Under the pieces are notes generated by a model. It was not told the origin of the DNA. It saw nothing but the letters and a program-made list of their open reading frames with translations, and made no database searches. The translations under genes and the position numbers were made by a program. From Undaria pinnatifida (taxonomy: Eukaryota > Sar > Phaeophyceae > Laminariales > Alariaceae): a DNA stretch of 64,000 bases. Location: the NCBI GenBank assembly GCA_012845835.1, contig JABAKD010000030.1:9523805-9587804 (forward strand), in the 5' to 3' direction. Below are positions 52,601-64,000 of this stretch, one piece after another (positions within the stretch are counted from its first letter, which is position 1; the number at the start of each line of letters is the position of its first letter).

Positions 52601-55140
52601 TGTCTTAACATGTCTGAAACGAAACGTAACTGCCATGTAGTGGGGTGGTACAACAACAATTGGCATGCTGCACGTCGTTGGCGAGTAGCACATGTACTAT
52701 GGAATGGTTTGGTCATGAGAATTGCAAGCCGAAACGCCCCAACGTATCATCTGAATGACATCGCTGATCTAATGAATCGTTCTTCTCCCCCTTTGGGGGT
52801 GGGAAAGGTGGCGAACGTAACCGAACGTGGACCTTAGTGTCGACGACAAATGGGTTGATGCCGCTATAGCCTATAATACATGACAAAATTTGATGTGAAT
52901 CAGCAAGCAGTGGGCATGCTGAAACCCTACGCGCGATACACAAGGCATGAACGGCGGGGGAGAAGGGAGGAGACCCGTGAAAACGACTTGCCCAGAAGGT
53001 GGTCAAGCGTAAAATAACACCGGTAATGTATGCCATAAACTTCTATCAGCGTACGATGAGCCCGCAACCCTGACACTGTCTTTTGCACGTCGAAATAAAC
53101 GAAATTTGCCACATACAATGCCGCAGCTTCATCTGCACCCTTCGCTTGAGGCGTCTAAGATGACTGGGGATGAGAAGTTCGTGTTCGGCCTCCACCCTCA
53201 CGGGGTCCTTTCCGATTACCGCATCCTCCTGGACGGCGTCACTCGACAAAGTTTTCCGAAGGTGGGCTGTAAAGCGATTGCAGCGGTGCAGTGAATGCTG
53301 GATTCTTCGTCATAGGAGTCCGATCGATCATATATCGCACGAATGCTTCACTCCTTTGTGTCTTATGTTTTATTCTACTGTGGCATGGTAGTACCTGGCA
53401 ACAGGGCTGTGCGGCTGTACCGTGCGGTGCTGCGTTTGTGACTGTTGTGTGTGCTCTTTGATTTGCTTTGCGTGGTTCCTGTGCCGGAACTGCTACTCTG
53501 CTGCTACTACGATACGTGTTATCCTTCTACCTGTGCGCTATCCCTTGTGTCACGTGCATGAACCCCTCTCCCTCTCTGGGTTTGTCAGTTGAGATCCTGG
53601 AGGGCGCTAGCAGCCTCGGTTTTGTTCAAGTTTCCCGTCTGGCGGGATGTTTCTTTATGGAGCCACTGCATCGACGCTGGAAGGGAAACCGCGCAGTACG
53701 CCCTGGACCATGGCCACAGCCTTTTCGTTGTGCCTGGCGGAGAACAGGAGCAGGTGAGGCGTATGTTTTTTTGGGGGGAGGGGTGCTCTTCTTGACGGGT
53801 TATGGGATCGACTGATGCCATCGGTTCATACCTTTAGAACTGTACCACACGTGTAGGGGATATGCCATCGTACTTTGATGTATAACATATTTGAGGGATA
53901 AACCATGCTTTGGTTTAGAGTTGTTTGGAGTTTTTTTCCTCAGTGGTAAAAAGGTTAATAAACTACGTCATACTGCACCCACGTCTTTGGGTACAAAGTT
54001 CTTGGAATCAGTGTGTTGTTTCTCCGGAGGTAAAAGGGGTACCCCCCCCACATCTCCCTCCCCACGTGTGACGACACCCTCGCAGATCTTGGGTGAGCAC
54101 GGGAAAGAAGTACTGTACCTCAAGAAGCGGATGGGATTCGTCAAGCTTGCGCTGCGGAACGACATCCCTCTGGTGCCGGTCTACGTGTTCGGGGAGAACG
54201 ACGTGTTTCGCACTTCTACGTTGTTTCGAAAAGCGAGGCTAGCTCTCGTCAAGCGTTTTAGGTGAAGGGCGACAAAAAGATACCGAAGTATTTATCAATT
54301 GAATGAAACATGTCTTAATATTAAAAACAGAGCGAATTATGACGTCCTCGCAGTAATTTTCGATGCTTCAGCAGTGGCAAATAAGCTGTAGCGGCAGCGG
54401 TAGCGTGGCACATCATCGGCGACTTTCGTACTCATGGACTATATGTGTACTCCGCATTTTCAAGAACTTACAAAAAGCACGGTTTTCTTTTTCTTGTTTT
54501 ACCAGCATATTTACAGTCGGACACTATACCTGCGTTAGCTTTAGCAGGGTAGGCATGCCAACAACACGTGTCGCCACGCGCTCTACGCTCAAGTCAAGCC
54601 TCGCGCACTACTCCTGCGCCCCCGCCCACCCGCTTTCGCGCTTTTTCCGCCCATTGTTCCGCGCAACGACACACTCATTCACAGGCATACTCACACACCC
54701 CCTCGAAAATCTCACACGCACCCAAGCACTCACACTCACACACAACGCACACGTACGTAGCATACCGTACGTATCACAAACTCACACACACTCACAGGCA
54801 CACGCATAAACACACACTATCTGCCACACACGCTTGCAACGTTGGCGTCGCTTTTGTCGGACGCTGCAGGATCGCCATCCCTGTGTTCTGGGGGCGGTTC
54901 GGTCTACCGATTCCGATCGAGGTCCCCATTCGAGTCGTCTTCGGCAAGCCGCTTTCCTTCGGAAATGGTTCCGACGCCGCCAAGAAATTTTCGGACGGAA
55001 ATGGGGAGGGGGGGCTTCGAGAAGTTAGCGACGAGGAGCTGAGGGAGGCGCACGGGGTCTACATGAACGCTTTGAAGCGACTGTTCGATGAGAACAAGGC
55101 CAAGTTTGGCTACGCCGACCGCGAGCTGTGTATTTATTGA
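49625..55140 (+). CDS. Diacylglycerol O-acyltransferase type 2 (DGAT2 family), 6 exons, complete
   Basis: Makes triacylglycerol from diacylglycerol and acyl-CoA at the ER. Exons: 49625-49803, 52431-52527, 53127-53261, 53589-53753, 54086-54261 and 54870-55140 (TGA). All junctions are GT-AG and all phases agree, giving 340 residues, which is normal for DGAT2. The N-terminus has a hydrophobic pair of segments (LAALMAGAFNSLACLCFLT, then IVLPPAVAYYFL). Exon 2 reads KDGRPWPAF, as in many algal DGAT2s. HPHG at 115-118 is the active-site signature, PGGE at 186-189 the second conserved block, and RMGFVKLAL to PLVPVYVFGEND the third. The protein ends FGYADRELCIY. Intron 1 is 2.6 kb and contains a SINE. 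The start at 49625 is preferred (GCGAAGATGA); 49520 is an in-frame alternative. Mono- or wax-ester acyltransferase activity in the same family cannot be excluded. Confidence 0.92.
50640..50935 (-). mobile_element. tRNA-derived SINE-like element, family 2, copy 2
   Basis: Matches the copy at 7035-7292 in body sequence (TGCCTTCATTTTTATC, CAAGAAAAAG). On the - strand a B-box-like CGGGCTCGAATCC lies near 50865; the A-box region is diverged. It lies in DGAT2 intron 1, antisense to the gene. Confidence 0.55.
54690..54830. repeat. CA-rich low-complexity tract
   Basis: CACACA/CTCACA repeats at the end of DGAT2 intron 5, just before exon 6 at 54870. Confidence 0.8.
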
Positions 55141-58100
55141 TCGGCCAGGCGAGCCCTTTTTGGGAGGTTTTGGTTGGGTGGGATGAGATGTAGCCGTGGC
55201 CATGTTCGACTGGCTTTCACACTCATCAATTTTGAATCTATAGCTTTGTATGCGCAAAGGAGTTTTGGAGGAAAATCGACTATTAATGGTAGCGTCTATG
55301 ATACGTGTTTGAATTGGGGCGCTTCGCTTTGTTAGTTCGTTGGCCGCCTTTTGGCATGTCTCGCGAGTGTGTGCAATACCAGGCAGTGCGTAACACGCTC
55401 TTTTTTGCCTATATATTTGTAGTATATTACGCGCGACCTGTTGTGCTCAACGACAATTGCCTCGAAACGTGCATGCCGTCGTGAGCGTTTCCGACACAGT
55501 ATAACAAAAACTAGCAACTCCGTGAGAGGGAAGCGTTTGTGGAAAAGAGGGGATAGTTACCGTTTTGGGCACACGGAGCAACGCGGGCTGTTGACGCAGG
55601 GGATGTACCCGGAGCGCAACGTGAGGGGGTGTACGACACGCACGCAGCATGGTGATACCGATGTACTACAAGTAGTGCGCACTCTTCCTAGAAAGAGTGA
55701 TAAAACGGCACTTGTCGGTTTTTTGATCGATCTATACTGAGTCCCAAAAGTCCCATAAGAGTTCATTGTCGTGACCGGCCGTGGTCGTGGTTGAGACTGC
55801 GGTTGGTCGGGGACCTTCGGCGTTCGTTTCACGATAGTGCACGGCAGTGTCTCGTGAGGGAAGCTGCTTTTTTGGGAGGTGCGTTGACACCCTTCCAAGT
55901 TTTGAGCATAAGGTAAGCTTTAGTCTCACACTTGGAATTTATTTTCTGCGCCTGCCCGGGTTAGTAGTTTCTAGATACTGTCTCTCAGACTCGGCTGCCC
56001 GCGTTTTTTTGTTTTGGTGTGCGCTTCTACCCTATATTCTCATCGCGTTGTTCCGCCATTCTGGTTTGTTTTGTTACCCTGTGTTTTCGGTTTGGTTTGT
56101 ATCTTTTACCCCGTCTGCTGGTCGGTGTGTTATTGCGGCTTTTAGCTTCTAGTGCCCAGGGGCCAGCATGTTGCCACGAGCGAACACGAGAAGACCCGAG
56201 ACATATACACTCATTGAGGCCATTTTAGAAATCTTGCCGCTGGTTGGTTACCCACACCAGGGTATACCAATAGATTCGTTCTTCCGAGTCTGTACTGTTT
56301 TTTTCAGAATGCGTACCAGGTGTACGAGTAAAATCGCGTCAGTTTTACGACTTCGAACCTTTTCCAACTCCTAAAGTTGTCCTACGCTACAAAGTCCATG
56401 TGTTTTATCCCCGAGGCGGGAGTGGGTGCAGTGGTAAAAATGGGTAATGTCAGGCGCCTCGGAGGCGAAGGTGTCACAAGTGATCCCGCGCACTAGGTTG
56501 GCCCTAAATTCGAATCCCAATTCGGTGGGACTCTCGGCTGTGCGACCCCGGATCTGAGTTAAGGCGAACAGAAAAAGGCCAAGGAGAAGAGCCAACGCGT
56601 GTACTGTAATGGGGGAGGGGCGTCTCTTCTCGTACTGCAATGCAGCGTCAACGTGGCGTGCTGTATCTGAGTGTTTTCCAGGTTATTGTTGCTATTGCAC
56701 GCCGACTTGTTCACTCACGTTGCCTACCCTATAGAGTTGGGTTTTGGTAGTGGCGGTCGGCAAAATAATTGAATGTGATTCATTGCAAGCATAACAATAC
56801 AAAAGGAAATTCGGTGGTATTGCCCCCGGTGAATTGCATTCGCACGCTATTCCCGAGTGCAATGTTTTTTTCTCTTTCGTGGGTGAGAGCCAATAATGCC
56901 GCCGGAGAAAATAATCCCGCTGTTGATAATGTCGATGCAGCGCCAACGATGTGCGTTGGCATGCTCATGTATTTAGGTTGGGCGGTTGGATGGGTGGGCA
57001 GCAGAGGGAGGGGGTCCCCTTCGTATTTGTACCACACTCGCAGGTCATTCTCAGCTCAACACAAGAGCATGCAGTAGCATCACAATGTTGATATTTTTGG
57101 CCTGAAAAAAGTTTGCCGTTTTGTTCTGTGCACGCTTCCGCTCGTGATGTAGACTTTACAGACCAGATGCTGCAAAATTCAACCAATAGCCATAGACTCC
57201 CAACGGGGTGGACAATGCTGGAAAACCCACATGAGCATGGGGCTCATCTGCCTCTCGTGCATTGTCACAGCCAGGCCACGAGGAAAATTATCAGTCAAGT
57301 TACGATTTCGTAGTTTTGAGTGCATTTTTTTTCAAGCACCGCGAGTGCAACGAAAACAATGGTTTAGACGGCATACCTTGTATGACTCATCCCCTCCATC
57401 ATGTGCACTGTTTTACACACAGCAAAAGCTACGTTGGACGCAAAACAAGCGCGTTGTGGAAGGGGTGGGGGAGGAGGCCAGGCAACGCGTTCATCTCATG
57501 GACGGTGTCTTAACTCCTCATGGATGGTGTATCCCATATACACGGCTGAAAAAATACGCCGAGAGACTCGTGCATGGTCCGTGTCCCACGTGCACGGCTG
57601 CAAAACAATTACATCCCAAATGTGTCCCCTCCTGTACTACGTAATGTGAAGCTTGATGGATGCACCTTTTACGGCGTAATCTACACGCGTCGTGCCTTCT
57701 TTTGGTGGTGAAAAATCTACCGAGGGGGCTTTCCCTGCTTTCTTGTGGCCGACGCCCTCTCGCCCCCGCCCCTCCACAGGCATGTCCCCTTTTTCCGCCG
57801 CGGCTCATGAGACGGAGAGAAGCCCCGTGGGATAAAAACCCGAAGCGGGGCTTTTTGCCCATCCACAACAATGCCCTACTGTATTTGGTAATTAGTCTCA
57901 TGATTTTTTTCGTCACGAAGCCAACAAAAAGACAAACCGACGTCAGAGAGAGATTCTAACGGATTCTCTGTTCGCTTCCACCCACGCGGGTTCAAGTAAA
58001 AAGACCACGTAGGTACAAGTAAAATATAAGAACCGTCTGGTAAAAATAGCAGCCAGCCAGCCAGTGAGCGAGCGCCACCCCATCTCTAAAACATGGCAAA

Positions 58101-58504
58101 TTTATCGAAAACCTTTGCCATGGGACTTTCGGAACGGTCCGAAACCAACGAACGTGCATAAACGCATTTTAAACGTAAGTACGCTCCCCCCCCCCTTCCC
58201 CCCCCCCCAAGACAGCGGCCAGGCCATTCCTCGCCGCAAAAAACAAAAATTACTAGAAGTGATGAGGCCACGTGCGTACGCCATCTAAGCGACAGAGAAT
58301 AAGGACGAAAGTATATGTTTATATTTTCAAGCTGCTCCGCCCAACAACTTCATTCGCCCCAATAAGATAAAGAAACACTTCCGAGAGAACTGCCCCGGCA
58401 AAATTCGATGCACGTCAGTCCTTCGTCTTTTTCCCATCCCCCCCCCCCCGCTCTCGCTTTTTGCCTCTTCACGAAAAAGAGGCCACCGAAAAAAGCTTAA
58501 TGGT
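55141..58504. other. Intergenic region between convergent DGAT2 and transketolase genes
   Basis: It holds the 3' UTRs of both genes and a tRNA-like SINE candidate at 56410-56560. The open frames at 56769-57077 and 57231-57644 show no domain or splice support. Confidence 0.5.
56410..56560 (+). mobile_element. tRNA-like element, possible SINE family 3
   Basis: An A-box-like GGGTGCAGTGGTAAAAATGG at about 56424-56443 and a B-box AAATTCGAATCCC at about 56508-56520, some 85 bp apart, which is too far for a normal tRNA without an intron. There is no second copy in the window to confirm a family. Confidence 0.4.
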
Positions 58505-61500
58505 CTAGAGGTAGCTCTTGCATTCCGCGATCAAGTTGGCGGCGGTCATGCCGTACTCCTCGAACACGGTGTCTCCCGGAGCAGACATGCCGTACTTGTC
58601 CACGCCGACCACCTTTCCGTCAAGGCCCACGTACTTGTACCACAGACCCGACACACCCGCCTGGTAGCAAAAAACGGAAGACAAGGAGGCAGACAGAGAA
58701 ATAAACGTATGATTTAACGTACCATTTAGAATTCGTGGCAGTATGCAAGTATATTTAATAAGAGTAACTACTCGTACACCGCCCGTCAAGTACAAAACAC
58801 AGAACTATGAAGGATACCTTGTGGCAGGTATAGCAAGTACCTGGTACAACAATTGAAGCGCGGATGTTCATGTGACGAGGTTGTCAGAATAACGCGAAGA
58901 ACCGAAATTCGACAGAACACATAGGAGCGGGGCGGAGCGAATCGTTCCTTTGCTTGCCCAGGGCGGCGCTTACATTGAAAAACACGTATTTCGGTCACAA
59001 GCCAAGACCTAAACCGAGTCCACGATGCGCTAACCCCGCCACATTCCACCAATGCCAACAATAACCAACAGCGAGCGAGAAACACCGTCGTTTACCTTCC
59101 ACGGCTTTCCTCCGCCAAGGTAACATACCTGGTAAGGGGCTGCTTTTCTTCCGTTCTAGAAATTAGCAGGGAAAACTCACAATTTTGTGCTTACTATTCT
59201 GTACCTGGTACACAAAATAGAACAAAGTACTAACGACGTCGGACAGAACAAAAATCCGCGCAAAAACCACCGACAGGGATACAGCCGAGTGCGCAAAAAC
59301 AGACAGGAAAAAAAGAGCCTTGTCTCACCTCCATTGCCACCCGCTTAGTGCAGGAAGAGGGAAGCACCTCTTCCTTGTATTCCGCGGACTGCTGGTCGAA
59401 CCGGTACATGGACGGCATGGAGATCACGCGGACACCCTTGCCCAGGGACTCGGCGGCGCTGAGGGCGTGCTGCACCTCAGATCCCGCAGCGAGGATAACC
59501 AGCTCAAGGGGGCCCTCCTCCTTCTTAGCTACGTAGCCTCCCTTGAGGGTGCCCTGCCTGCGAGTCGCGACCTGTTCCGTTGAGCGCACGCGAGCGGGGG
59601 GGGATGGAGGCTGTAAGCACACCGTTCAAATGACCGAGTAAAGTTCCCACACACATGACAACCGTGCACGTGTGAGCTTCACCCCTTTAGAGCCCCAAAA
59701 ACTCTCCCCATACTACCAGTAATTTGACCCCGGACATGGGTTTCCAGTCGTAGAGGGGTTCAGCTACACTTCGCCCATCTGCCAGCTAGAGGAAAAAAAA
59801 CAAAACAAACACGCTTGAGGCTGTAAGCTACCGCTCAAATGACCGAGTAAAGTTCACACAGGACAACCGTGCAAGAGTGAGCTTCACCCCTTTAGAGCCC
59901 CAAAAACTCTCCCCATACTAACTACCAGTGATTTGACCCCAAACATGGGTTTCAAGTCGTAAAGGGGTTCAGCTACACTTCGCCCATCTGCTAGCTAGAG
60001 GAAAAAAAACAAAACAAACATTCTTGTGAAACATCGTGGTCTAAGCCTGGTAAGCAACTTGCTTTGCATCTGTGCACCAGCGCACGATCGCTTGAACCGC
60101 CAAGCCGTCCCTACTGGAAACCCCTCGACACTACGATCGGTGAACCGAGAGCTAGCTCTGAGTCTCATTCCGCCCCAAGCCATGTAGACGCTTTTTGAAC
60201 CCGAAGACTCGACGGGGAAATGTCGTGTACATATTATACAACTAGCACCCAACTGAGCGGCCGATCCTTAACACGGCACCAAACCTCATGCGGGCAACAC
60301 CCACGACGAATCGTGTCTCTCCCAGCCTGCCGCATTTTTACAAAAAGAAAAAAGAAACCTTAGCTATGGATAATACTTGCCCTACGGTTATACGCACCGG
60401 GATCTCCTTGAGGGTGCGGACGTTTTGGCGCGTGAGGATGAGCGCGGTGGGGCCGTCCTTGCGGTCGAGGGCCGCGGCGTAGGCGGCGGCGGTCTCCTCG
60501 GGGTCGGCGGGGCGCAGGACGTCCATGTTGGGGAATACCCGGAGGCCGGACACGGTCTCGACCGGCTGGTGCGTGGGCCCGTCCTGCTCGTCGATATAAT
60601 GCACGAAGCAAGACAACAGGAGAGTGAATGGGGGGGGAAACATGGTGACATGTGAGACGGAGGCGGCACGAGGGTTCAGAAAAGAGCAACGCTTTCTGGA
60701 CCAATCAATGAGGCTTAGTGAGCGGGTGGCGACGCGTGCGAGCAAGCGAACATACGTGCAGCCAAGACAAGGAAGAAACCATGGCAAAAACTCGAACCTA
60801 CAGGGTTTCGGCCACGTAGGCAACTGCACCAAACACAGTAAAAACGGTCTCCAACCACGCAAACTCAATTATTGTTGTCACCTCTCCGACGCCGATGGAG
60901 TCGTGGGTGAGGATGTAGTTCACGGGCAGCTCAGAGAGAGCGGCCACACGCATGGGCGCGCGCATGTAGTCGGCGAAGACGAGGAAGGTGGAGCCTGAGC
61001 AGCGGTGGAGGCCGAAGTACGAGATTCCGTTAAGGATGGAGCCCATGGCGTGCTCGCGGATGCCGTAGTAGAAGTTGCGGCCGGTGTAGCTGCAGCGGCA
61101 TTAATCCAAGCAGGGCGCAACAAAGGAGCAACGCGTTACAGATAAAGGGAACAGCAGACAAATAAGTAATATTATCGGTTCATAAAGCAGAAACGAGTTG
61201 CAGCAGAATTTAGCAAGAAACAAATCAGCGCATCAAAGGCGTCGACCCATCACAGCAGGTGCCTTCAACAGTCTTCGAGCACTGACTTTTGCCGTTTAAG
61301 CACACGCGCCTGCCGGCACCGCAGCAAGTGCGCTTCTAACGTTACCACACCGAGCATACCAATCTGACGAACGCCATCATCGCAATTCGACGTCTCATCC
61401 ACGCAGCTGCTAATGTAGCTGCTAATTGTACAACGTGTATTGTCCAACGGTTGGGGTTGCCACCTTCACGGATGTGATATACCGCGTCAGGAACTGTCAC

Positions 61501-63021
61501 ATTTTCTTTTGTAAGCGATTCAATTGCTTGCATGAAGAGCGTTGCTGATCCGACGTTTTCGTTTCAGAGCGCTAAATATCGGCAAAAAAACTCTGACGGT
61601 TAAGCCAACACCCGCCCAGCCACGAGAGACTTGCACTCACCTCTTGCCGAGGTTAACACCGAAGTCTCCGCCGCCGGCGATGTAGTTCTTGTTAGACCCG
61701 TGGAGGTCAGCGGACCCAGACACGTACATAGGCACGGACGCGGCGATGGGCTGTGGACGAGAGAGCAACGGCAGGAAACACCAAACGAGTGAGAAAAAAA
61801 AAGCTACGTACCGGACCATAATAACTCCAAATGGTCTACCAACTAACACACCACTTGATATGGTGTGCTCAAGGCGATATCAAACCCCCGTCACATGTAC
61901 CCAAACGGATGGGCGTGCTCCGACGCACGGAGAAGGCTCCCCAGAAGCGATAAAAAAGCGTACCACCGGCAAAAGCTCTACCCGTGCACTTGATAAACGC
62001 CAATTCTTTCGCATGGGTGTGACGTAGAACAAGACGTCAAGATAAGTGTGACGAAACATAAACCACGTTAAAAAAAAAACTTGGCAAAAGTATTTACCTG
62101 GAGCACCATCTGCCCAGCGATACGCGTGGCGATGTTGGTGTCCTGGTCGAACTCCGGGATGGCGGCCATCAGCTCGTCGACGGAGGGCGTCTTGTGGTCG
62201 ATGCCGTCCTGGAGCATGGCGGCCTTGTCGGGGTTCTCCTTCTGCCACGCGGCGTAGGTCGTCTGCCACTCGTCGTACCTGACGCACGATATATAAATAT
62301 ATTGACCGGTTCTTCTGTTTTAGACGACCTGCGGATTCTACACACCATTTTATGCTCGGCCTAAAAACACAATACATCATGGTATACCTGCCGCTTTTCC
62401 GGACACACGACATCAGAGAGCGCTCTAAGTAGCCCTTAAGGGCTGAAAAAATAGCATTCGACATTCAACGTCAAGGGGCAACATCCGTTCTTCTTGTGCC
62501 GTAATTATTATACCAACAACGTAAATCAAGCACGAACAAGCTGCACGTACACCGTCAATTGCCCCAGAACCCACAAAATAACAGCGCGCTCACTTCCACT
62601 CACCACCGTCGACACTGCTGTCTGTGCACCGAAGTAACAAAAAGAAAAAGCAAAGCAAAACAGACGACGACAAACACCACGATACGTAGAAAGAGCACCA
62701 GCTCACGACAAGCCGTTACTTACAAACAGGATGAGACTTGCGTCAAAAACTACAACACAAATTTACTGCGTATGATGAAAAAACTCACGTCTTGCTGAGG
62801 TGGGCGGCGTGGTCCTTGAAGAAGGTCCGGGTGTCGGGGGACACGAACCACTTCTCATCCGGGAGGCCGATGGACTTGCGCGACTCGTCCGTGTACTCCA
62901 CACCGGCCTCACCGTGTGCCGCGTTCGTTCCCGCGACGGCGTCGATACCCTTGCCGATGATGGTCTTACACACGATCAGCTTGGGCTTGCCGTTCTTCGT
63001 CGACTTCGCCGTCTCCATCGC
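58505..63021 (-). CDS. Transketolase, C-terminal 438 residues in 7 exons (N-terminus outside window)
   Basis: Thiamine diphosphate enzyme moving two-carbon units between sugar phosphates in the Calvin and pentose phosphate cycles. Exons in transcript order: 63021-62789, 62278-62098, 61750-61641, 61089-60882, 60583-60398, 59571-59329 and 58660-58505 (TAG). All boundaries are GT-AG with agreeing phases. Motifs in order: [20 protein letters not shown] (end of the ThDP-binding domain), [18 protein letters not shown] with the catalytic Glu that activates the cofactor, [27 protein letters not shown], and the C-terminal domain GYVAKKEE to [20 protein letters not shown]. About 230 N-terminal residues, with any transit peptide, lie right of the window, so plastid or cytosolic location is open. 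Introns are 347-816 bp, and one carries a tandem repeat. Confidence 0.95.
59605..60020. repeat. 212-bp tandem duplication in transketolase intron 5
   Basis: Copies start at about 59605 and 59817 with GAGGCTGTAAGC and end AAAAAAAACAAAACAAACA. Each contains the reverse complement of the dispersed GGGGACAAA-type repeat (AGAGCCCCAAAAACTCTCCC). Confidence 0.9.
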
Positions 63022-63060
63022 CTGCGTGGACAAATGAGAAAGTCAGTGTAAAACAGTATC

Positions 63061-63240
63061 GGATAGCGAGAGAATATCCGAGTACAACAGATCCGACAGA
63101 CAGGATATAAAATCGGATACCTACGTATATTGAGACAAAATTGGACAGCGGGAGAATATCCGAGTACAGCAAATGCGATAGGCAGGATAGAAAACGGATA
63201 TCTACGTAAATTAGACAAAATTGGACAGCGAGAGAGCACC
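63061..63240. repeat. 80-82-bp tandem repeat, 2.2 copies, next to transketolase exon
   Basis: Unit starts GGAYAGCGRGAGAATATCCG at 63061, GGACAGCGGG at 63143 and a partial GGACAGCGAG at 63223. It lies in the intron upstream (in transcript direction) of the first visible transketolase exon. Confidence 0.85.
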
Positions 63241-64000
63241 CCGTTACACCAAATCGCTCACACAAACTGCAACAATTAGATAGAGGGCGAGGGCGTCCGC
63301 GTAAGCAGGTACACCGGGTTTGTTAGAGAGGCCGAGAGAATGGCCATGCAAGCGGATTTTAAAAGTACAATACTACTGTAGATGATGTAACGAAAATGGC
63401 AAACATTTGTTGGTGCCAATAGAACACACGTGGCTGGGGAAGCAGGAGGTATTTTTCAAGCAAATAGTAGTTGTCGGCGGTGGCCGGTATCAAAGCCGTT
63501 CGAAAGGCACACGGCGCGCTTCCTCGCTGCCTGATTTTTCGCCACGATAACGGTTTGTTTGGTTTGGGTATTTCTTGACCATGCCTTGCCTTCCCCTTGT
63601 GGAGGGAGGCAACAATACCCTGAAGGTTTCAAGTTTTCAGTCCCCCCACCCCCCCGCTTTTGAGGAGCCAGATTTTTCACGCAAACCCACAAAAAGGACA
63701 AGAAAACTGGCGTTCACCGTCCTGCACGCGCCAATCAGCAAAACAGGACAAAAAAGCCACCTTAGTGTATTACAAGAGCAACATTCCACACGACGACATA
63801 GCAGGAGGGGCAAACACCGTAACGCAGACACACCCGACTCGAACCACAAACCAAACGCGCGACAACTAAGCCATGAAGGAAAGAGGAAAGACAGCCTACG
63901 TACTGATTCGTTTTACAATTGCAAACTGCACGCCCGTTGTGGGGACAAACTGCACGTCGATACAGTGTAGAATTTCCACAGAGGTGAATGTAACGATCAG
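63241..64000. other. Right-edge region, intron of transketolase
   Basis: No further transketolase exon is recognised on the - strand between 63022 and 64000. The frames present have no family motif, so the preceding exon is probably beyond the window. Confidence 0.5.

Noticed and set aside
53468-53815. 115-codon frame overlapping DGAT2 exon 4
   Set aside because: The true frame is set by phase 0 at 53589 and by the LAASVLF and PGGE blocks.
55440-55740. 99-codon + strand frame downstream of DGAT2
   Set aside because: No domain or splice support; it lies between two convergent genes and shares only scattered words with 1360-1560.
63061-63240. CRISPR-like array
   Set aside because: Only 2.2 contiguous units of 80-82 bp without repeat-spacer structure; the genome is eukaryotic and the repeat is intronic.

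Overview
The window is eukaryotic nuclear DNA. Its genes are split into short exons (59 to about 2,000 nt, most of them 100-250 nt) by introns of several hundred bases up to 5.4 kb, with GT-AG boundaries whose reading phases agree. The gene content, the intron style and the kinds of retroelement best fit a stramenopile alga, most likely a brown alga of the Ectocarpus type. That assignment is an inference; no database was searched.

Layout, left to right. (1) 1607-9226, + strand: phosphoglucomutase, ten exons, complete except for a short N-terminal exon left of the window. (2) About 16480-12093, - strand: a bromodomain protein whose large low-complexity exon carries an apparent one-base homopolymer frameshift. 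(3) 16850-23530: mostly non-coding, with a tRNA-like SINE cluster, a possible small + strand gene (17891 to about 18830) and a glutamine-rich ORF. (4) 35559-23530, - strand: a plant-type zincless Fpg (formamidopyrimidine) DNA glycosylase, seven exons over 12 kb, 520 residues. Its first intron holds a dead LINE, a long G-rich tract and a retrotransposon LTR. (5) 35932 to about 38281, + strand: an armadillo-like repeat protein, divergent from the glycosylase across 372 bp. (6) 40763-48881: a cluster of Ty3/gypsy sequences. It contains an inverted LTR pair and a decayed element with a gag-like tandem repeat, a NADAR domain, an RNase H remnant, integrase, and a chromodomain-like plus Tudor-like tail. 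(7) 49625-55140, + strand: a complete DGAT2-type acyltransferase, six exons, 340 residues. (8) 63021-58505, - strand: the C-terminal two thirds of transketolase, seven exons.

The host genes are housekeeping functions: phosphoglucomutase in glucose-phosphate and storage-glucan metabolism, transketolase in the Calvin and pentose phosphate cycles, DGAT2 in oil synthesis, Fpg in base excision repair, and a chromatin reader. I see no sign that they form a functional cluster; gene order here looks ordinary for a eukaryote. The most unusual content is the retrotransposon material, especially a NADAR domain (a family that processes ADP-ribose and related N-glycosides) inside a Ty3/gypsy element, and a 26-base perfect palindrome in the LTRs.
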